A stretch of 64,000 bases of DNA, from contig CP053161.1 of the NCBI GenBank assembly GCA_014607495.2, positions 2,852,001-2,916,000 of the forward strand, written 5' to 3'. Every line of letters begins with the position of its first letter. Positions within the stretch are counted from its first letter, which is position 1. Of this stretch, positions 21,121 through 30,596 are shown in pieces. The notes below the pieces were generated by a model, which searched no databases, was not told the origin of the DNA, and saw only the letters and a program-made list of their open reading frames with translations. Source of the stretch: Carposina sasakii. Taxonomy: Eukaryota; Arthropoda; Insecta; Lepidoptera; Carposinidae. A program made the position numbers and the translations under genes.

Positions 21121-22306
21121 AGTTTAATAGCGGAGACGAAAATTCAACCTGTTCATTTAAAAGGTTTACACCAGAATATTTGGCTTTCAAAATCTCCAAC
21201 TGTTCCAAAATAGATAGACGAATGCCCTTTTCACACGTATACAGACTAACAAAACTGTGGTCATCTGGAATTTTATGATTTGAAACTAACAAGTGTTTGG
21301 CAAAATGTGATTTTTCAGGGAAATTGTTCCTATAAGCTGCCAAATGTTCTTGGTATCTAATCTTGAAGTTACGACCCGTTTGACCTATATAAACAGAATT
21401 ACAGTCAGGACAGTGCAAGCTATAAACTCCTGATTTTTTATCAATTGGTAATATTTGTTTTGTGTTAATTAATCTATTTAAAGAATTAAAAGTCTTAAAA
21501 GCCACCAAGATGTTTTGTTTTTTCAATGATTTTGCAATCATCTCTGAGATATAGCCAAAATATGGTAAACTACCAGTGTAAATATTTGTAATCTCCTCTA
21601 TTTTTGGGTACAACATTTGTTTAACTAAAATGTTTTTCTTTTTATCAATTAGGTTATAAATTAGTTGTGAACTATATCCATTTGATCTGGCTATTTGTAT
21701 AATAGTATTTATTTCTTTAACATAATTAAAGTTATTAAGCGGTAACGTTACTAACCTGTGTATCATTGATTTGTATGCCGCAAGCTTATGTTGCCATGGA
21801 TGGAAAGAATCAATTGGAATAGTTACATCTGTATGTGTTGGTTTCCGGTAAACTGAAAAATCATGATAATCTCCCAATCTAGTAATAGTTACATCTAAAA
21901 AATTTATACTATTGTTTATTTCTTGTTCTATTTTAAATTTAATCTTAGGATGTTTTGTGTTAAGGACGTTAACAAAACATGAAACTGCCTAACTGTGCCT
22001 GTCCAACATAAGATGATATCATCAACATATCTAAAATAATATTTTATATGATTATTACTATTAACAATATATTCATTTTCAAACCAATCCATAAATATAT
22101 CGGCTAAAAGAGGTGAAAGCGGAGAACCCATAGTAAGACCATCCTTTTGTATGTAATATGTATTATTATAGCAGAAATAATTCTGGCTCATACAAAGTCT
22201 AGTTAAGGTAATAAGATTATCTGCCTCCATTGGATTTAGTTTAACTTTTTCACACCAAGTTTTAATAATATTTAAACATTCCTTGTAAGGAACATTTGTA
22301 AACAAA
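21121..22306 (-). pseudogene. Penelope-like element, 5'-truncated copy B (RT end and GIY-YIG endonuclease)
   Basis: On the minus strand the segment encodes the later reverse-transcriptase part (GLTMGSPLSPLLADIF, FRYVDDIILCW), then DVTITR and a C-terminal GIY-YIG endonuclease (GVYSLHCPDCNSVYIGQTGR). It is a 5'-truncated copy, since homology to the plus-strand copy begins at TTGTTTACAAATG. A 1-nt deletion near 21975-21980 breaks the frame between FRYVDD and the endonuclease. It continues, beyond Gypsy-2, as copy A. Penelope-like proteins combine RT and GIY-YIG nuclease for target-primed insertion. Confidence 0.9.
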
Positions 22307-22337
22307 ACATAACATAAGTACACATAAATTTTATCCA

Positions 22338-24318
22338 AGAGTTAAAAATCTTTCTGACATTAATTTCTCAAATCAGGAAATGGGGTTGTTGATGAAGGGA
22401 TTGAAATTTTGCCCACCAAAAGACATTTCCAACAAATCTTTTGAACGTTTGGCAGTGGACACTGAAATAACATTAGTAAGAAATAAAGTGGATACCATTG
22501 GCAAAAGTGTCTTGGCCGGCGAGATGAGGTCTTTACAAAATAATACATTGAATAATTTTAGTAATTATAATCATCCTACACACTTTTCTAAAATATATAA
22601 ATCTATTCAACTAAAAATAAATCATAATAATCTTTTAATTAGTAAAGCGGACAAGGGTAATACTTTGGTAATAATGAAGCATGAGGTGTATCATGGTAAG
22701 ATAATGGAAATCCTCAATACAGATGAATTTCAAATTTTACCATTTGATCCAACTAAGAAATTCCATGCACAATTAAAGCAATGTATTACTTCTGCTGAAT
22801 ATATTTTTCCAAAAAATTCTGCTTATTTAAAGGAACGTTATATTCCAATGAACCCGGTAACACCATTGTTATATGGTTTACCAAAAATTCATAAAGATAA
22901 TATACCATTAAGGCCAGTTGTTTCATATATTGGAGCTCCAGCTTATAAATTAGCAAAATTTCTGAATGACATTATAAAGGAAAAAATTCAATTTACACCC
23001 AAATATAGTGTCAATAATAGTCTAAATTTAATAGATAAAATTAAAAATATTAAATTATCAACAAATTCCAAATTATTTTCTTTAGATGTTGAGAGTAAAA
23101 AAAAAAAAAATTGTTTACAAATGTTCCTTACAAGGAATGTTTAAATATTATTAAAACTTGGTGTGAAAAAGTTAAACTAAATCCAATGGAGGCAGATAAT
23201 CTTATTACCTTAACTAGACTTTGTATGAGCCAGAATTATTTCTGCTATAATAATACATATTACATACAAAAGGATGGTCTTACTATGGGTTCTCCGCTTT
23301 CACCTCTTTTAGCCGATATATTTATGGATTGGTTTGAAAATGAATATATTGTTAATAGTAATAATCATATAAAATATTATTTTAGATATGTTGATGATAT
23401 CATCTTATGTTGGACAGGCACAGTTAGGCAGTTTCATCTTTTTGTTAACGTCCTTAACACAAAACATCCTAAGATTAAATTTAAAATAGAACAAGAAATA
23501 AACAATAGTATAAATTTTTTAGATGTAACTATTACTAGATTGGGAGATTATCATGATTTTTCAGTTTACCGGAAACCAACACATACAGATGTAACTATTC
23601 CAATTGATTCTTTCCATCCATGGCAACATAAGCTTGCGGCATACAAATCAATGATACACAGGTTAGTAACGTTACCGCTTAATAACTTTAATTATGTTAA
23701 AGAAATAAATACTATTATACAAATAGCCAGATCAAATGGATATAGTTCACAACTAATTTATAACCTAATTGATAAAAAAAAAACATTTTAGTTAAACAAA
23801 TGTTGTACCCAAAAATAGAGGAGATTACAAATATTTACACTGGTAGTTTACCATATTTTGGCTATATCTCAGAGATGATTGCAAAATCATTGAAAAAACA
23901 AAACATCTTGGTGGCTTTTAAGACTTTTAATTCTTTAAATAGATTAATTAACACAAAACAAATATTACCAATTGATAAAAAATCAGGAGTTTATAGCTTG
24001 CACTGTCCTGACTGTAATTCTGTTTATATAGGTCAAACGGGTCGTAACTTCAAGATTAGATACCAAGAACATTTGGCAGCTTATAGGAACAATTTCCCTG
24101 AAAAATCACATTTTGCCAAACACTTGTTAGTTTCAAATCATAAAATTCCAGATGACCACAGTTTTGTTAGTCTGTATACGTGTGAAAAGGGCATTCGTCT
24201 ATCTATTTTGGAACAGTTGGAGATTTTGAAAGCCAAATATTCTGGTGTAAACCTTTTAAATGAACAGGTTGAATTTTCGTCTCCGCTATTAAACTCATTG
24301 GCTAGAATAAATAAATAA
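22338..24318 (+). pseudogene. Penelope-like RT/GIY-YIG protein, copy C (two frameshifts)
   Basis: The near-complete plus-strand copy begins in a NLSDINFSNQEMGLLMKGLKFCPP region before the ATG at 22380, so the true start is unclear. It has the Penelope RT signature YGLPKIHKDNIPLRPVVSY, then GLTMGSPLSPL, FRYVDDIILCW and the GIY-YIG domain (GVYSLHCPDCNSVYIGQTGR). Frames change in an A-run at about 23098-23110 and again at the A-run near 23775-23785, where copy B has the interrupted, in-frame version. Copies B and C therefore decayed at different points and otherwise look very alike. Confidence 0.9.
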
Positions 24319-24655
24319 ACAGTAACCTTAGAATGTAGTGGCTTGTCAATGTCAATAACAATTTTTGTTTTTGTGGGCAATGGAATATGTTGTTCCATAC
24401 ATCCTTGTTTTCTTTACTAATTTATCAATATTTTGGTGAATTTTTGAATTTTTTCATTTAAATTTAACTAATTCACCCAATACTATTTGGTTTGTGTGCA
24501 CAAATAGTATATATTTATTTGAAATATAAATAATGGTGGGTAATTATTTATATATTTTTTAATACTTAGTAGAGGGTAGTTAATTCTGTGTAAGTAATGT
24601 GTTGGGTTTTAGAGGTTCATAGTAATTAGTGGTTTACTAATTTACTAATTTCTAT

Positions 24656-24702
24656 AATCCTGAGGATGCCACGGTTGTTGGCGAAACATATGTAGATTAT
24701 TT
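24656..24702 (+). ncRNA. Hammerhead ribozyme-like motif, Penelope copy C
   Basis: Stem I pairs ATAATC (24656-24661) with GATTAT (24697-24702). The core CTGAGGA (24662-24668) fits CUGANGA. Stem II GCCA/TGGC (24670-24673 with 24681-24684) has a 7-nt loop and one unpaired T at 24669. GAAA (24685-24688) then leads into a tiny stem III (ACA/TGT, 24688-24690 with 24693-24695) and the cleavage triplet GTA ending at 24696. Type I hammerheads with very short stem III are established in Penelope-like elements. The extra T beside stem II is the weak point. Confidence 0.72.
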
Positions 24703-24877
24703 ATCTAGTTTTTGATTTCGGAATGGTGCAATGTATCGTCTTGCATGCTAGGTGCTCGGGTCTGGTTTCTCATGGCGATTGTAGTTAGTGCAAGTGCCTG
24801 TTGTCGCAATTATGAGTTATCAGATCCGAGGGTCAGTGGAGGGTGTAGGGCCCGGTGGTGGGCGCACCCATAGTGAA

Positions 24878-25609
24878 TGTTTGAACTTCCGAATTGTAAC
24901 GCCTAATACAATTTCATTTATAAAAATCATCCTGTATACTTTTCATATATGAAAAACAGAATGTGAAGTATGAAGATAGATACGCTTAATATTAAATAAA
25001 GCGTTGACTGACTAAATTATAACAATTGCAATAAAAAATATGGCTGCCAATAAGGTTATTATGCCAATAATAAGTGTGACAAAATTCTTTGAAGGCACGA
25101 AAATTGTGCTCAGAAGAGATAAGGTCATAATGTAAATTGGTCTGGATGATTGGTCTTCCGCTGCAGCCTGTCAACTTTAAGCTTTTATAGCTTAGCACTT
25201 AGCACAGAAAAATAAAATCAAGCATGTAACTTAATGCTGGGGAGTTTAGCTGTAACCTATCGTGTCAAGAGGGTTACTAGTAACAAGGCCTGATAGTTTA
25301 ACAACACAGTGACGACGACAGACGGAATTTTCAGAAGCAAAATCTTTTGTTAGCTAGCAACGTTTCACTACTCATTTATATCTGTACTATGTTAAACGTA
25401 GCTGTGGTTCTGGCTACCCCATTTCAGCAACATACGGCCAATTTCAATACTAGAGATCATAAAAAATCTTGGATTTTTTTTAGTTCGAAATTTTGTATGA
25501 AAACAATGGAACATTTTAATCTAAAACATGCAAAAAAATCTCGAGATCGGTTATTAATATATTCGATATATAATCGGTAGATTGGTATATAATCGGTGTG
25601 ATCCCGAAA
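24878..25609. other. Noncoding spacer between Penelope copy C and the R1 repeat
   Basis: Starts with a block (GAACTTCCGAATTGTAACGCC) that recurs near 59655-59680. No exon or RNA gene is seen; the small open frame at 25347-25580 shows no domain. Confidence 0.5.
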
Positions 25610-25764
25610 ATAACGTACAATATACTACAGCTGCTTCTCTTCCCGGGCATACTGTAAAAGTCAGTAGAGGGACAAGAGGGTCTTGGTGTTTTGTAGGCGA
25701 TGGGCTGACCTGTCACTACTAACCGAACTTGTACATCTCAACTATACTCAAAATTGGTCAGAAG
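25610..25764 (+). repeat. R1 SINE-like repeat, left part (split by Gypsy-3)
   Basis: Matches 57036-57215. It ends at ...TTGGTCAGAAG, with GAAG (25761-25764) being the Gypsy-3 target duplication, and continues at 32745. Confidence 0.85.
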
Positions 25765-26215
25765 TGAAATATTCAATATAAATGAAACTGCAGAAATTTG
25801 TTTGACTATGTATTACTTATTGTAAATCTAAATTATAATCCTCTTAACCGTTGATCGCTTGACTTTTCTTTGTCTCGCGCCCGTACCGACCGCGCGTAAG
25901 TTCCAGAATGCCAACCAAGATGTTCAACGAACAAGTCAAACGAACAACTTATTAATTATATTCTGATTGTAACAATTCACTATTATTATGTAAGTTTATA
26001 TAATACTAAAGAAATTGTGTAATAAATTTTAATATCATATTTTAAAAGATGTTTACATTTGATATATATTTCTAAGTTTAATTAATGAAAATAAATATCT
26101 CAATGTAGAGGAACCAGAAATAAAAATCACGAAACCCAAACAAAATTATACAGAACATGGTATAAAATTCATAATATTTATTAATTAATCCATTATTTAT
26201 TTTAATAATCTAACA
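25765..26215 (-). repeat. Gypsy-3 3' LTR (left on plus strand)
   Basis: 451 bp, plus-strand ends TGAAATATTC...ATCTAACA. It is the same as 32294-32744 at every position compared. The CAGGATGGACGAGC stretch read on the minus strand just before it is the polypurine-tract candidate. Confidence 0.94.
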
Positions 26216-26534
26216 GCTCGTCCATCCTGATATAAGTTCGCGTCCTCGTGAACAAATTTACATTGGATATTTGTTTAACAATAAGTTAATTATTTATTTT
26301 ATTATTAAGTTAATAACAATTTAATGAATCACAAGTCTCTTAACCTCTAAATTACAAATGAAAATGCTTATTTATATGGTACAATAAAGTTATACTAAAG
26401 TAAAGTTAGTAATACTAAAGCCAAAAAGAATATGCCAGTTCTATAACTATTAGTTATAATAATAATAATACTTCACATGAATAAGGAGCATTATAACAAT
26501 TAAAATTAACAATCAATCAATCGAACTACATAAA

Positions 26535-26846
26535 GCACACGTTGTGCAAATCACATATTGTGTTTTAGAATGCGCACATTGCGCTGAGGGCACACTTTGT
26601 GCTAATAGCATGCGCACTTTGCGCCATACACACGTTGTGTTTTGAAATGCGCACATTGCGCTTCGCACACGTTGTGCTATAAATCGTGCACTTTGCACCA
26701 AACAGATGTTGTGTTTTAAAATGCGCACATTGCGCTTCGCCCACATTGAGCAGTAAATTACGCACTTTGCGTCAAGCACACGTTGTGCTACGAAATACAC
26801 ATTTTGCTCCAAGTACACATTATACATTTAAATGCACACTTTGTGC
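26535..26846. repeat. Array of 17 mini-palindromes with covarying stems, Gypsy-3 3' noncoding region
   Basis: Seventeen 13-bp units, each a 5-bp inverted repeat around 3 bases, begin at 26535, 26551, 26572, 26590, 26612, 26628, 26649, 26665, 26686, 26702, 26723, 26739, 26760, 26776, 26797, 26813 and 26834. From the fourth interval on, spacing alternates 16 and 21 bp, a 37-bp higher-order period. Twelve units are perfect, using five different stems: GCACA/TGTGC, GCGCA/TGCGC, ACACA/TGTGT, GTGCA/TGCAC and ACGCA/TGCGT. Changes on one arm are matched on the other. Function is unknown; an RNA or DNA hairpin role is inferred. Confidence 0.92.
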
Positions 26847-26978
26847 TGTAGCACTGTAGTAGGTGTGTACACCTGATGACAAGTTACATACTTTATGCAC
26901 TGTACCAACATAAATTTAAATATTTATACGAGCTTAACATTAAATTATTATCTAATTAAGTTCATATAGGTACATAAC

Positions 26979-27785
26979 TCAATACTCATTTTCACCCCCA
27001 TCAGTACTATCCGATTGAGAATCGTCATCTTCGTCATTAAAACATAACCATGGAAATATTTTATCAACTGCGTAGATCCCTGTATATAACTTATTTCCTT
27101 TTTTAGTGATAGGTGTGTCACATATTTCGTATCTATCATTATCTAATATTTTTGTAATTTTATACGGCCCTGATAGTTTAGGAAGCAACTTTCTACTCTT
27201 ACCAACACTATGGACTACTTTTTCGATTCTAACTAGGTCCCCGACGTTATATGTTCTAGGTTGTTTTCTCTTTTTATCAAAATTATTTTTTTGCTTTTTT
27301 TGTGACTGTGATACAAATTTATCTACTTCATCTCTAACCTTAACAACATCTATTCTAGGCGAGACTATCTCATTACTTTCTACGCAATCTATATTTTGGG
27401 AGTTATCATTATCCCGCATATTATCTGATTGTATTCCTACTGTATTTTGTTCTATTTGGCAATACTGATCAACAATAACGCTATCTATATTATTTTCAAT
27501 ATTTGAAGTACTACTTCCGAGATCGGATTCAATCTCGGTAACGATATGACCTTCATTTATATTACCAAGTTTAAGTCCAAACAATATCTCAGATGGAGAT
27601 TTCCCGGTGCCTTTATTTATCGTGTTGTTCAAGCCCCATTGAACCTGTAATAACCTATCGTCCCACAATCTTTCATCTTGTCCATGATTTTGTGCGGCTA
27701 AAGAATCTAATATTGTACGGTTATACCTCTCCACTTGGCCATTAGCTCGTGGAGAGGCAACTGCATTCATAATATGTCTAACTCC
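26979..27785 (-). pseudogene. Gypsy-3 integrase C-terminal part beyond an in-frame UGA
   Basis: Same frame as pol: after the stop at 27786-27788 the reading continues GVRHIMNAVASPRANGQVERYNRT, which carries the catalytic Glu. An APRIDVVKVRDEVDKF-like linker region, a YNVGDLVRIEKVVHS module and a KLSGPYKITKILDNDRY motif follow, then an acidic tail to the stop at 26979. One nonsense codon therefore separates the second catalytic Asp from the Glu. Without readthrough the integrase is truncated and inactive. Confidence 0.88.
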
Positions 27786-30572
27786 TCATTCTAGCATAAA
27801 TTTCTTAAATTGGGTACTAGTAAATGAAGTCCCACGGTCACTGATCAAACGTATAGGTAACCCAAATGTCCCAAAATAATCCCGAAGTACCCCAATACTA
27901 GTTTTTGACCTTGTATTCTTGACTGCTTTTAAAACAATAAATTTTGTATAAGCATCTATAATAACTAAAATATATGCGTTTTTGCGTTTACTATTGACAA
28001 AAGGGCCCACATGATCGATATGAATCGTATGAAAAGGAGTAGAAACTTTAGGTATAGGGTGAAGATGTCCTTCCTTTTTACCTGCGGGAATCTTACTATG
28101 AGCACATTCTAAACAACAGTTAACATATTTTCTAATGAACTTACGCATCCTCGGGAACCAATAGTGTTCTTTAATCCTATCATACGTTTTCTCAAATCCA
28201 AAATGTCCTATTTGATCATGATTTTTTTGTAAGATTTGCCATCGACATCCTTTAGGTACTACCCACCTCAACCCTTCATCAGTATTTCGGTAAATTCTTT
28301 CTTTCTTAAGGACAAAATTTTTCTTTATGTCAATTACATCATCATATTGCTGATCTGATAAAATATCCTTTATTCGCTTTAATTCAGAATCATTTGACTG
28401 AACCGTTACTAACCAATCATCATTTATATTCATTACATCAAAAGTTTCAATAGCCCTAATAATGCCTACTTCACCAGAAATTGGATTTCGACTTAAAGCG
28501 TCAACATGAATCATACTCTGGCCAGACCTATACTTGATATCGCAGTCATACTCTTGGATTAAACTCCACCACCTAGCAACACGGGGTATCATGTCTTTCT
28601 TTTGGAATGTAGCCCTAAGCGAATTGCAATCTGTTACTACGGTAAAATTTAATCCTAACACATACGGTCTAAACTTCATTAATGACGCTATGACCGCTAA
28701 CGTTTCCAATTCATAAGAGGAAAAGTGTGACTCTTCTGGAGACGTTTGTCGACTATAATACGCTACGGGCTTAAAATTTGAATCAAACTGCTTTTGCAAT
28801 AGAACACCGCCTACCCCATGTTTGCTGGCATCCGTGTGAACTTGTGTCTCAGCACTTGGATTATACAAAGCTAAAACGGGCCTGGAGGATAAAACGCGCT
28901 TAATTTCATTGAATGCATTCTCCTGCTCTTTGCCCCATTCCCAAACTGCATTCTTCTTTAATAACTTTGTTAACGGTGTAGTGATATGCGCAAATCCCTT
29001 AATAAACCTTCTAAAAAAACTTGCAAGTCCAATAATTTGCCTCACATTATGAACATCCTTGGGGATGGGAAAGTTACTAACGGCCTCTACTTTTCGTGAA
29101 CCTGGTTTAATACCCGCTCCAGAGACTTCGAAACCTAAGTAATCAACTTCTTCTTTGAAAAAATAGCATTTCTGCGGCTTCAATGTTAACCCTGATTGAC
29201 GAAATTTCTCAAAAATAGTACGGAGCCTTTCTAAACCTTGTTCAAAGGATTTTGACGGAATTAAGACATCATCCATATACGCCAAAGCTGAATCATAGCG
29301 AGAGTTACCTAATACCATATTTATTGTCCTCTGGAAAACTGCCGGAGCATTTGCCAATCCGAAAGGCATCCGGTTAAACTCAAACTGCCCATCCGGAGTG
29401 ACAAACGCTGTTTTACTCTTAGACTCCTCACTTATAGGTATCTGGTAATAGCCAGAAGCTAAGTCTAATGTACTAAAGAAAACGTTACCCGCTAGCCTAT
29501 CTATTTGATCTTCAATACAAGGAATGGGATAATGCTGTTTTACCGTTTTATTGTTCAGAGCTCGGTAATCGATACACAAGCGCTTATCACCGGTCTTCTT
29601 TTTAACTATAATGATGGGTGACGCATAGGGAGAAGAAGATTCCCTAATTATATTATTTTGTAATAATTCATCCACCATTGACCTAACTTCAGCCCTTTCA
29701 GTATGACTGAGTCGATATGGCCGATATACAACCGGAGTAGAATCTCTTAACTCTATATCTATGGAGGTAATATTTGTACATCCTAATTCTGACATATTTG
29801 TAGCAAAACAATCTCTGAATTCATTTGCGATAGCTAATAACATTTGCTTTTGAATTTCATTCAAATTATTACCAATATTCAAGTCTTCTGATCTAAGTGT
29901 GCTAGCATCGTTACATATTTTATTTATTTTTAGACACTTAGAACTACCCGCATATTCAGAGTGCATTATACCTCGGGTTACAATCTGATTTGTTTGGAAT
30001 TGTATTGCTAGATACCTGTTATTTTCTACCCGGACATAGCCTATACCATTTTTAATATTAATTTTACCACCTACTAATTTATATTTAGTCCTTTGACTAT
30101 CTTCGATATAAATTACCCCAGTAAAATCACAATCAGTTTTAATTTTAATCATAGCGCTTCCGTAAATTACAACTGTGCTGCAAATCTTAATAACAAACCG
30201 TTTTTCAGGAGTATAAAGTTTTGATTGAATTATTAAACTTTTATTATCTTTCATAATTTGAATATGCGATTGTTCAGTTACGGTTTGACCTACTAAGACT
30301 TCGTAACTAAGGAAACGATCGGGCACGATAATCAAATCTACTTTAACTTTTATATCATCTATTACTAATTCTACTGGGCATGCACCTACAGACTGAATAA
30401 CGGAATTACCAAAACCACGTAAACACGGCAAATCTGTAAGTATCCATTTATCACAACTAGTAATTTTCCGAGCTAACGATTCTTTTATTAATGTACATTG
30501 ACTACCCAAGTCTACATACGATTGCAACTCTGTACCTTGTATATAAACCTTTTTTTTATATTTATCATCCAT
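27786..30572 (-). CDS. Gypsy-3 Pol: protease, reverse transcriptase, RNase H, integrase N-terminus
   Basis: 928 residues from the first ATG after the gag stop; it is probably made as Gag-Pol by readthrough, not from this ATG. Retropepsin reads YVDLGSQCTLI near residues 14-24, with DLG in place of DTG/DSG. Reverse transcriptase has YASPIIIVKKKTG and LAYMDDVLIPS (YMDD near 431). RNase H starts at VHTDASKHG, with SSYELETLAV. Integrase follows with an H-H-C-C finger (HDQIGHFGFEKT, CCLECAHSK) and HIDHVGP and ISDRGTSF as the first two catalytic Asp. The frame then stops at UGA 27786-27788 before the Glu. RT and primer use suggest an mdg3/blastopia-like element. Confidence 0.9.
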   Translation of the reverse strand: MDDKYKKKVYIQGTELQSYVDLGSQCTLIKESLARKITSCDKWILTDLPCLRGFGNSVIQSVGACPVELVIDDIKVKVDLIIVPDRFLSYEVLVGQTVTEQSHIQIMKDNKSLIIQSKLYTPEKRFVIKICSTVVIYGSAMIKIKTDCDFTGVIYIEDSQRTKYKLVGGKINIKNGIGYVRVENNRYLAIQFQTNQIVTRGIMHSEYAGSSKCLKINKICNDASTLRSEDLNIGNNLNEIQKQMLLAIANEFRDCFATNMSELGCTNITSIDIELRDSTPVVYRPYRLSHTERAEVRSMVDELLQNNIIRESSSPYASPIIIVKKKTGDKRLCIDYRALNNKTVKQHYPIPCIEDQIDRLAGNVFFSTLDLASGYYQIPISEESKSKTAFVTPDGQFEFNRMPFGLANAPAVFQRTINMVLGNSRYDSALAYMDDVLIPSKSFEQGLERLRTIFEKFRQSGLTLKPQKCYFFKEEVDYLGFEVSGAGIKPGSRKVEAVSNFPIPKDVHNVRQIIGLASFFRRFIKGFAHITTPLTKLLKKNAVWEWGKEQENAFNEIKRVLSSRPVLALYNPSAETQVHTDASKHGVGGVLLQKQFDSNFKPVAYYSRQTSPEESHFSSYELETLAVIASLMKFRPYVLGLNFTVVTDCNSLRATFQKKDMIPRVARWWSLIQEYDCDIKYRSGQSMIHVDALSRNPISGEVGIIRAIETFDVMNINDDWLVTVQSNDSELKRIKDILSDQQYDDVIDIKKNFVLKKERIYRNTDEGLRWVVPKGCRWQILQKNHDQIGHFGFEKTYDRIKEHYWFPRMRKFIRKYVNCCLECAHSKIPAGKKEGHLHPIPKVSTPFHTIHIDHVGPFVNSKRKNAYILVIIDAYTKFIVLKAVKNTRSKTSIGVLRDYFGTFGLPIRLISDRGTSFTSTQFKKFMLE

Positions 30573-30587
30573 TATCTCCCCACTATC

Positions 30588-30596
30588 AACTAGTCA
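30588..30596 (-). promoter_or_regulatory. Candidate translational readthrough site between gag and pol
   Basis: On the minus strand the gag stop is TGA followed by CTAG (TGA CTA GTT), and pol continues in the same frame with no further stop to the integrase UGA. UGA-CUA-G is the established high-readthrough context in animals and viruses. Gag-Pol fusion by readthrough is the simplest expression route, since no frameshift is needed. Confidence 0.75.

Larger units (their letters stand above)
22338..24877 (+). mobile_element. Penelope-like retroelement, copy C
   Basis: Runs head to head with copy B; the junction lies in 22307-22337. It includes RT, GIY-YIG nuclease and a roughly 560-bp AT-rich 3' tail that holds a hammerhead-like motif. 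The right limit is set by loss of homology with copy A after CATAGTGAA. No target duplication was identified. Confidence 0.88.

Noticed and set aside
26535..26846. CRISPR-like array
   Set aside because: Spacing is regular, but units are 13-bp palindromes without unique spacers, inside a eukaryotic LTR element.
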